Shown here: one piece after another, positions 25,711 through 32,666 of the stretch
Layout of the letters: each line of letters begins with the position of its first letter
Position numbering within the stretch: the stretch's first letter is position 1
Source: Anaerolineae bacterium
GTDB taxonomy: Bacteria; Chloroflexota; Anaerolineae; Aggregatilineales; Aggregatilineaceae
Reading direction: 5' to 3'
NCBI GenBank assembly: GCA_016929355.1
Contig: JAFGJA010000652.1
Span: 1 to 32,666 of the forward strand
Length of the DNA stretch: 32,666 bases
Notes under the pieces: model-generated
Seen by the model: only the letters and a program-made list of their open reading frames with translations
What the model was told of the DNA's origin: nothing
Databases searched by the model: none
Program-made: the position numbers and the translations under genes

Positions 25711-27447
25711 TTATGCGCCTCCTTCTATGGACTTTTCAGCGCCGGTAGTCGTGCCAACCGCAACAGATAAAATTACAATCGCTGTCAGCACAATGCCAAT
25801 CAGGATGACGCAATAAGCAAACGCATTGCCGTAACGTCCGTTTTCAACTTCGTTCAAAATCTGGTGGGTCATGATTTTGGTGCGCGAGGTCGTCAAGAAA
25901 ATAATCGCGGAGATCGTCGTCATCGAGCGCGCAAAGGCATAGACCAACCCGGAGAAAAACGCGGGCCGGATCAAGGGCAGCGTAATACGCCGGAATGTGC
26001 CGATATTATCCGCCCCCAGACTGATCGACGCTTCCTCAATCGAGGGATCGATCTGAGAGAGCGCCGCCACGCCCGCGCGTAACGCCGCCGGGGTACTGCG
26101 TACAATGAACACCAGGATAATCGCGCCCGCACCGCCGAAGATCGCTCGCCCACCAGTCAGTTTGGGAATGACCTCAATCGTCCCCAAAAGCGGCAGCGTA
26201 ATCTCGTTGGGCGTGTTGAAAACCAGCAAATAGCCAATACCGATAATCGTACCGGGCACGGCAATGCCGAGCATCGTCGCAAAGTCCAGCGCGGCGCGCC
26301 CCATAAACTTCTTGCGCACCACCAGAAACGCGATGATCATGCCCAGCAACCCCGCAATGGGAGTCGCAATCGCCGCCAACTGCGTGGTATCTTTCATCGC
26401 CTCGGAACCGTAGCCATTGATCACGAAATCGAAGTGATCGAGCGTGAACTCGTTATTCACATTCAAAATCTTGGTGAACGCCCCGGCAAAAATTGTGCCA
26501 TAGACCAGCAGAATAAACAGTGAGGCACATATGCCCACCGCAAACAACGGCCAGCGCACCAATGGATGCGTGATTTGCTGCGGCGTGCCAGTAGGTTTGC
26601 CGGTCACTGATACCACCGAGGTACGGCTGATCCAATAGCGCTGCACCATGAAGACCAACAGCGATGGAACCAGCAAAATCACCGACAACACGGCGGCAGC
26701 AGTAGTATTGTACAGGCCCACGATGGAGACATAGATACGGGTGGACAACACTTCATAATTGCCCCCCATCACCAACGGATTACCCAGATCGGCAATCGCC
26801 TCCACAAACAGCAGCAAAAACGATCCAGCAATACCCGGAATGAGCATCGGAATGGTCACGGTACGAAAGATACGGAACTTGCTGGCCCCTAAGTTGGTCG
26901 CCGCTTCATCCAATGCCGGATCAAGCGCCTGCATCATCCCTTTGAGATTCATATACGCAACGGTGAAATAGGATAAAGTAAGGACCAGCGTCAGGCCATC
27001 CAACCCGTAAATATCATACCGGACACCCAACCATCCTTTGGAGATGATGCCATTACGACCCAGCAGCAGTAAAACAGCCGAAGCCACCGCAAACGGGGGC
27101 GAGATGATCGGGATAAGATAGGTAATGTGCATCAGCCGTTTAAACGGCATCGCCACTTTGACCTGAATATAAGCCAGCAGGAACCCTAACGCGGTCCCGG
27201 TGGCGGCAACGATCAACCCCATCTCCAACGTATTGCGAATGATGTTCCGGTAAACCGGGGAACTCAAGTAGCGATCAAACAGTTCCTGGCCTTCCTCGGT
27301 GAGACTTTCTTCCACCATCGCGTAAATCGGAGAAAGAATGGTGATGCTGACGAACAGAACCACCAGAATCAAGCCAATGAACAAAACCGGGTCTTGAATG
27401 ATCCGGCGAAATTCAGCAATCGGGCGTCCACGAATTAAGTGATTCAA
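25711..27447 (-). CDS. Ferric-iron-type ABC permease, two fused permease domains (FbpB-like)
   Basis: 578 aa; two EAA-loop regions: LDEAATNLGASKFRIFRTVTIPMLIPGI and IEEASISLGADNIGTFRRITLPLIRPAF. Confidence 0.9.
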   Translation of the reverse strand: MNHLIRGRPIAEFRRIIQDPVLFIGLILVVLFVSITILSPIYAMVEESLTEEGQELFDRYLSSPVYRNIIRNTLEMGLIVAATGTALGFLLAYIQVKVAMPFKRLMHITYLIPIISPPFAVASAVLLLLGRNGIISKGWLGVRYDIYGLDGLTLVLTLSYFTVAYMNLKGMMQALDPALDEAATNLGASKFRIFRTVTIPMLIPGIAGSFLLLFVEAIADLGNPLVMGGNYEVLSTRIYVSIVGLYNTTAAAVLSVILLVPSLLVFMVQRYWISRTSVVSVTGKPTGTPQQITHPLVRWPLFAVGICASLFILLVYGTIFAGAFTKILNVNNEFTLDHFDFVINGYGSEAMKDTTQLAAIATPIAGLLGMIIAFLVVRKKFMGRAALDFATMLGIAVPGTIIGIGYLLVFNTPNEITLPLLGTIEVIPKLTGGRAIFGGAGAIILVFIVRSTPAALRAGVAALSQIDPSIEEASISLGADNIGTFRRITLPLIRPAFFSGLVYAFARSMTTISAIIFLTTSRTKIMTHQILNEVENGRYGNAFAYCVILIGIVLTAIVILSVAVGTTTGAEKSIEGGA

Positions 27448-27483
27448 ACGTTTTTACTCCGTATAAGTTTATAAAATTGCGAA

Positions 27484-27510
27484 GCCCCCCATTATCGACC
27501 TATGGGGGGC
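27484..27510 (-). other. GC-rich intercistronic hairpin between SBP and permease genes
   Basis: GCCCCCCAT ... ATGGGGGGC, 9 bp perfect stem between stop at 27545 and start at 27447. Confidence 0.7.
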
Positions 27511-27544
27511 AGCATTAACTCAAGCCAATGTCGTGATCAGGAAC

Positions 27545-28654
27545 TTATTCAACTGGCTGCGGCGCAATTTCGGCATCAAAGCGTTCTACGACAGCCGTGC
27601 GGTTCGTTCCGGCAGCAATGAAATTGTAGTTTACCAGATTCACTTCTTCCAACTTCACCGACAGATCAGACACCGGGGTTTCCGGGTTGGTCGGCAGTTG
27701 GAGCGAGTTCACAGTCGCGGCAACCGCCTGGGCTTCGGGGGTCAGCGCCCACTCAATCCACATCTTGGCCGCTTCCGGTTCCGGCGCGCCCTTGATCAAC
27801 CCCATACCACCGATTTCATAGCCTGTGCCTTCTTCGGGGAAGGTGGTCATCACAACGCCTTCAAATCCTTCGACCTGAAGTTTCACACAGTCGTGCGAGA
27901 AGATGATCGCCACTGCAATTTCGCCATTGGCCGCCATCGTGCCGGGCGCAGAACCCGAACGGGTGTATTGCAAAATATTCTGGTGCAGTTCGCCAAAATA
28001 TTCGAAAGCATTGTCGATAGCTGCTTCAGTCGGTGCGCCGTTTTCATCATAGCCGGTGCCCGCTTCCGCCGCTTCAAGTTCATCAGCTTTCAGCGTCACA
28101 ACGGTCCAGAAAGCGGTAAACGCTGTGCCGGAGGTCGCCGGGTGCGCCATCGCCACATTGCCCTTCAATTCGGGGGCCAGCAAGTCTTGCCATGAAGTCG
28201 GCGCTTCAATCCCCAATTCTTCGAGGAAATCAATATTTGAGCAGAAACCCAACGCGCCCACGTACACACCATGCCATGCGTGATCCACACCCACTGCATT
28301 CGGAGCCAGGACAGAAGCAAGTGCCGGCTCATACGGTTCAATCAACCCTTCTTCATACGCCGCGATGAAGGCATCCGCCGGACCACCCCACCAGACAGAA
28401 AATTCAGGATCATCCTGCGTGGCGCGGATACGGGCCAGTGATTCACCCGATGACATACGCACGTAGGAAGTCTCGATGCCTGTTTCTTCTTCGAAGGCCT
28501 GGGTCATGGCAATACACCAGTCTTCTTGCGGGGTGCAAAGCACAGTCAGGGTATCTTCTTGTGCTTCAACGAATGCGGCAGGGCTGGCTACCATCGCCGG
28601 GGCGAGAGCAGCCGCTAACAGAAAACAAAAGACCAAAATAGAAAGTTTCTTCAT
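27545..28654 (-). CDS. ABC transporter substrate-binding protein (ferric iron/FbpA-like family)
   Basis: Signal peptide; DTLTVLCTPQEDWCIAMTQAFEEETGIETSYVRMSSGESLARIRA...; APTSWQDLLAPELKGNVAMAHPATSGTAFTAFW. Confidence 0.88.
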   Translation of the reverse strand: MKKLSILVFCFLLAAALAPAMVASPAAFVEAQEDTLTVLCTPQEDWCIAMTQAFEEETGIETSYVRMSSGESLARIRATQDDPEFSVWWGGPADAFIAAYEEGLIEPYEPALASVLAPNAVGVDHAWHGVYVGALGFCSNIDFLEELGIEAPTSWQDLLAPELKGNVAMAHPATSGTAFTAFWTVVTLKADELEAAEAGTGYDENGAPTEAAIDNAFEYFGELHQNILQYTRSGSAPGTMAANGEIAVAIIFSHDCVKLQVEGFEGVVMTTFPEEGTGYEIGGMGLIKGAPEPEAAKMWIEWALTPEAQAVAATVNSLQLPTNPETPVSDLSVKLEEVNLVNYNFIAAGTNRTAVVERFDAEIAPQPVE

Positions 28655-28995
28655 TTCCCATCCCCTTAGGGTTAAAAGAAATTAATCAAAAAACCTGTCT
28701 ATCTTGTGACAGGATAGCCTCATTATAAAGGTTTTTTAACCATCGCACAATTGCCCATCTGCTTCACAGATGCCATCCGTCACTTTACTACAGGACGTTC
28801 CGCCCGTTCAGTACATGCTGCGGAAAGAAGTAAGGAGTACGATCCAATTAACACGAAACATACTTAAGCTTTGCAGTATGAGCAGCCCAAAGTTTTATGC
28901 AATTCCTATCTCATGCTTATCTAGTTTTTATAAAACGGGCTTAAAATCCCTATCGAATCAAGTTCCAACCAACAGATTATCAAAGGAGGTCACGC

Positions 28996-30147
28996 ATGTT
29001 GGATAAAATGAACACAGCAAACAACCGTGTGCGCTTGGCTTTCATAGCTCTTGTGATGATCGTCGTCCTGGCGTTCGGAACCTTTAGCCCCATGTTGATT
29101 CAATCAGCAAATGCGGCAGTTCCTACCGATGAGGTTTTCTCAACTGTCTATGAACAGGTCAGCCCTTCAGTCGTGTCGATCAGCGTGGTTGCGCGGCAAT
29201 CGGGCACAGGCGTTTTCGGTCAAGATCAGGAAGTTAGCGCCACCGGCACGGGGTTTGTGCTGGATACCGCCGGTCACATCCTGACCAACAATCATGTGGT
29301 GGATGGCGCTACCGAGATCGATGTCAGCTTTGTTGATGGCACGCTGGCGAACGCTGAAATCGTCGGGCTGGACCCTGACAGCGATCTGGCGGTGATCCAG
29401 GTTGACTTGCCAGAGAATGATCTTAACGAATTACAGCCAGTAACATTCGGCGATTCGAATGCCCTGCAAATCGGCCAAACCGTACTGGCAATTGGCAGCC
29501 CCTTCGGGCAGCGGTGGACACTCACAAGCGGGATTGTCAGCGCCACCGGGCGCAGCATCCAGGGCTTAACCGATTTCTCCATCGGTGGTGTGATCCAGAC
29601 GGATGCGGCTATCAACCCTGGCAACAGTGGTGGCCCACTCCTGGACCTGGAAGGGCATGTGATCGGGGTAAATTCGCAGATCATCAGCAGCACCAATAGC
29701 AGTGCCGGGATCGGCTTTGCCATCCCTGGTAATCTCGCGCAGCGCGTCGCCCAGAAGTTGATCGAGAATGGTTTTGTCGATTACAGCTATGTCGGCATCA
29801 GTGGGCGTGATGTATACCTGCCGCTCATCAAGGCGTTTAATCTGCCGAATGACACCCAGGGCGTTGTCGTCGCCAGCGTATCGGCAGGTGGACCAGCCAA
29901 CCGCACCGGGCTTAAAGACCCCGTTTTTGCCACCGAAGAAGATGCCAATAACGCGCGCGGTGTACCTCAATCAGTCGATGTGATCACCGCGATCAACGGC
30001 GAACCCCTATCCGGCATCAGCGAATTGATCAGCTATCTCGCGGCATCCACTGAACCGGGTCAGATCGTGACACTAACCATTCTGCGCCTGAGTAACGAAT
30101 CATCTGAAGAACTAACCCTCGATGTGCATCTGACACCGCGCCCCTAA
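28996..30147 (+). CDS. HtrA/DegP-like trypsin-fold protease with PDZ domain
   Basis: GTGFVLDTAGHILTNNHVVDGATEI (His), DSDLAVIQVD (Asp), TDAAINPGNSGGPLLDLEG (Ser); C-terminal PDZ-like region; AAAGGAGGTCACGC RBS. Confidence 0.95.
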   Translation: MLDKMNTANNRVRLAFIALVMIVVLAFGTFSPMLIQSANAAVPTDEVFSTVYEQVSPSVVSISVVARQSGTGVFGQDQEVSATGTGFVLDTAGHILTNNHVVDGATEIDVSFVDGTLANAEIVGLDPDSDLAVIQVDLPENDLNELQPVTFGDSNALQIGQTVLAIGSPFGQRWTLTSGIVSATGRSIQGLTDFSIGGVIQTDAAINPGNSGGPLLDLEGHVIGVNSQIISSTNSSAGIGFAIPGNLAQRVAQKLIENGFVDYSYVGISGRDVYLPLIKAFNLPNDTQGVVVASVSAGGPANRTGLKDPVFATEEDANNARGVPQSVDVITAINGEPLSGISELISYLAASTEPGQIVTLTILRLSNESSEELTLDVHLTPRP

Positions 30148-30202
30148 GTGAGCCGCCAGATCAAACCGGGCAACCTTTCGCCTGACAATATCGGCCCCTA
30201 TC

Positions 30203-30236
30203 GCACTCCCTTTCTTTGCTCAAAAAAGGGGAGTGC
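30203..30236. other. Hairpin between htrA-like and gldA-like genes
   Basis: GCACTCCC ... GGGAGTGC with an inner TTTCTTT/AAAAAA pairing; no U-tract on the plus strand. Confidence 0.5.
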
Positions 30237-30304
30237 CTGGGTGCGTTAACCGGGTAAGACTGTAGTATTTTGTAGCCATCCTTAAATTTAAGCAGGAGGA
30301 ATCT

Positions 30305-31219
30305 ATGATCAGTGTCCGCAATGTATCCAAATCTTACGGCGAGGTGCAAGCCCTCAAAGGGATTGATTTTGAAGTCGCCGAAGGAGAGATCGTGGGGTTA
30401 CTCGGCCCTAATGGGGCAGGCAAATCCACCACGATCAAAATCCTGACCGGCTATTTCCATCCCGATAGCGGCAGCGTCGAGATCGATGGCCGGGATGTGA
30501 TCACCCAAACCAAAGCAGTCCAGGCTGATATTGGCTATCTGCCGGAAACCACCCCCCTCTATCCCAATCTCTCGGTGCAAGCCTATCTCAAGCTGGTTGC
30601 GGATATGCGCAATCTACCGCCAGAGGAACGCCCCGCCCTGATCTCGGAAGCGTTGGTCGCCACCGGGTTAGTCGATCACCGCGCCCGATTGATCAGCCAC
30701 CTCAGTAAAGGGCTGCGGCAGCGTGTCGGGTTGGCCCAGGCCATTTTGCATAAGCCCAAATTATTGATTCTGGATGAACCGACCATCGGCCTTGATCCCA
30801 CACAGATTGTAGAAATCCGTAACCTGATCAAACGGCTGGCCGAACACAGCACCATTCTATTCTCATCACACATCCTCTCTGAAGTCGAGGCCGTTTGTGA
30901 TCGCGTGATCATCATCATGAATGGCGAAGTCAAAACCGATGACCGGTTAGTCGATCTGGCCGCCACCACCGACGCGGTTCTGATCCTGCAAACGGAAACT
31001 GAGGGCGTGCAGGATTTGCTGCTGACCATCGACCAGATCGAAACGGTGGAGCGCTTCGAATCCAGAGATGGGTATCCAGCCTATCGCGTTTGTGGTGCCA
31101 GCGATGTTACGCCCGTGATCTACGATCTGGCGCGACAGGAAAACTGGCCGGTGCGTGAACTGCGTCAGGAAACGATGACGTTGGAAGCGATTTTCAACCG
31201 GCTGGCAACAGCCGCGTAA
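30305..31219 (+). CDS. ABC transporter ATP-binding protein, GldA-like
   Basis: GLLGPNGAGKSTTIKILTGYFHPDSG, LSKGLRQRVGLAQAILHKPKLLILDEPTIGLDP. Confidence 0.92.
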   Translation: MISVRNVSKSYGEVQALKGIDFEVAEGEIVGLLGPNGAGKSTTIKILTGYFHPDSGSVEIDGRDVITQTKAVQADIGYLPETTPLYPNLSVQAYLKLVADMRNLPPEERPALISEALVATGLVDHRARLISHLSKGLRQRVGLAQAILHKPKLLILDEPTIGLDPTQIVEIRNLIKRLAEHSTILFSSHILSEVEAVCDRVIIIMNGEVKTDDRLVDLAATTDAVLILQTETEGVQDLLLTIDQIETVERFESRDGYPAYRVCGASDVTPVIYDLARQENWPVRELRQETMTLEAIFNRLATAA

Positions 31220-31235
31220 TGGGGGAAAGAATCTC

Positions 31236-32666
31236 ATGAGACAAACTATCGCTATCGCGCGCAAAGAGTTAGATGGCTATTTCAGTTCGCTGATGGCCCT
31301 GATCTTTGTGGGCGTTTTTCTGGCAGTTACTTTGTTTACATTTTTCTGGGTCGCTGATTTTTGGGCGCGTGAATTGACCGATGTCCGGCCCCTATTCCGT
31401 TGGATGCCCCTGCTCATGATCTTTTTGGCGGCGGCCCTGACCATGCGCCAATGGAGCGAAGAACAGCAAACCGGCACGCTCGAAGTTTTGCTGACCATGC
31501 CGGTTCACTTGATTCAGTTGGTCCTGGGTAAGTTCCTGGCCGTGTTGGGACTGGTGATTGTTGCGCTGGCGCTCACCTTCTTTTTACCCATCACGATTTC
31601 GACGTTAGGCGATCTGGATTGGGGTCCGGTAATCGGCGGGTATCTCGCGGCGATCCTGATGGCCGCGGCCTATATCGCCATCGGGTTATTCATCTCCTCG
31701 CGGACGGATAACCAGATCGTTGCCCTGAGCGTCACGGTTTTGCTGGCGGGCGCGCTGCACCTCATCGGCACGGCCTCAGTCACGGACCTTTTTAACAGCG
31801 ACACGGGCGAGCTGCTGCGCAATCTCAGCACCAGTGGTCGCTTTCAGAGCATCGAACGCGGCGTGATCGATCTCCACGATCTGCTGTACTATATCTCTCT
31901 GACCGGCTGTTTCCTCGGCCTCAATGTGCTGTCACTGGTCATGCGGCGCTGGGGGCGCGGTGAACAAACGCGCAACCTGCGTTTCAACAACGGTCTGACC
32001 GCCGCCTTGAGCATCCTGAACATCGTCGCGCTGAATATGGTGCTCTACCCGGTTAATATTGGGCGATTCGATCTGACTGAAGACAAGCTCTACACCTTGT
32101 CGCTCGCCACCGAAGAATTGTTGAGTAATCTGCAAGAACCCTTGCTGATTCGCGGCTATTTCAGCGAAAATAACCATCCTTTGCTGGAGCCATTGATCCC
32201 GCAAATCGAGGATATGTTCGAAGAATACGACGTTGCCGCCAACGACAAACTCACCGTCGAGCACCTCGATCCAATTGACGATCCCGATCTGGAAGCCGAA
32301 GCCAACCAGACCTACGGCATCAGCCCGATTGCGCTTCAGGTATCAGATCGCAGTGGGCAGTCGATCCTAAACGTGTACTTTCACATCCTTGTGCGGTACG
32401 GCGATCAGAGCGAAGTGCTAACTTTTGAGGATTTAATCGCCATTGATCAGTTCGGTAATGACATTGAAGTCCGCTTGCGCAATCTGGAATATGACCTGAC
32501 CAGCACGATCAAACGGGTCGTTGAGGGTTTCCAGAGCGTGGACAGCGTGTTAGCGGCGCTGGATGCCCCCGCGCAATTGACCCTCTACTATACCCCGGAA
32601 ACCTTGCCCGAATCGCTGGCGGATGTGCCCACCACCATTGAAACCGTCGCCAATGACATCCAGGCA
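31236..32666 (+). CDS. ABC-2 permease fused to GldG-like domain (GldF-GldG), runs off right edge
   Basis: MRQTIAIARKELDGYFSSLMALIFVGVFLAVTLFTFFWV...SEEQQTGTLEVLLTMPV; then NIGRFDLTEDKLYTLSLATEELLSNLQEPLLIRGYFSENNHP. Confidence 0.88.
   Translation, partial: MRQTIAIARKELDGYFSSLMALIFVGVFLAVTLFTFFWVADFWARELTDVRPLFRWMPLLMIFLAAALTMRQWSEEQQTGTLEVLLTMPVHLIQLVLGKFLAVLGLVIVALALTFFLPITISTLGDLDWGPVIGGYLAAILMAAAYIAIGLFISSRTDNQIVALSVTVLLAGALHLIGTASVTDLFNSDTGELLRNLSTSGRFQSIERGVIDLHDLLYYISLTGCFLGLNVLSLVMRRWGRGEQTRNLRFNNGLTAALSILNIVALNMVLYPVNIGRFDLTEDKLYTLSLATEELLSNLQEPLLIRGYFSENNHPLLEPLIPQIEDMFEEYDVAANDKLTVEHLDPIDDPDLEAEANQTYGISPIALQVSDRSGQSILNVYFHILVRYGDQSEVLTFEDLIAIDQFGNDIEVRLRNLEYDLTSTIKRVVEGFQSVDSVLAALDAPAQLTLYYTPETLPESLADVPTTIETVANDIQA

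Noticed and set aside
28668-28684. CTTAGGGTTAAAAG near the SBP start as a second DtxR-like box
   Set aside because: Only a loose match to half the consensus and it overlaps the likely RBS region; too weak to claim.
1-32666. CRISPR arrays, rRNA genes, prophage or integrase modules
   Set aside because: No regularly spaced direct repeats, rRNA signatures or phage/integrase proteins seen anywhere in the window.

Overview
This 32.7 kb window looks like chromosomal sequence from a free-living bacterium. Gene content and the TPTPT-type lipoproteins suggest Chloroflexota-like, but that is inference only. From left to right it holds: (i) an Opp/Dpp-type peptide ABC transporter locus on the minus strand, with a Cys-rich repeat lipoprotein gene between the two permease genes; (ii) a leuS locus with an unusually complex leader; (iii) a single-polypeptide MmeI-like (type IIL) restriction-modification gene; (iv) a YjjX/DUF84 NTPase, lipoproteins, small membrane proteins, a GH-like TIM-barrel protein coupled to a membrane-anchored family-3 SBP, and a cupin; (v) an orphan ParA coupled to an acidic membrane protein; (vi) a feoA plus split feoB operon with a strong promoter and a DtxR/IdeR-like half-site; (vii) a 3'-truncated class-C-like group II intron remnant sitting just after a terminator hairpin; (viii) a ferric-type (Fbp-like) ABC operon; (ix) an HtrA-like protease; (x) a GldA ATPase and the start of a GldF-GldG fusion. 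The strongest discovery candidate is at 6141-6570. A consensus promoter drives what reads as a complete T-box riboswitch: Stem I with a CUC(Leu) specifier candidate, a Stem IIA/B-like element, an AGGGUGGUACCGCGG antiterminator and an intrinsic terminator. A complete tRNA-Ala(GGC) gene (G3:U70, A32-U38) sits inside it, between the decoding module and the antiterminator. All calls come from reading the sequence; no database search or folding software was run.
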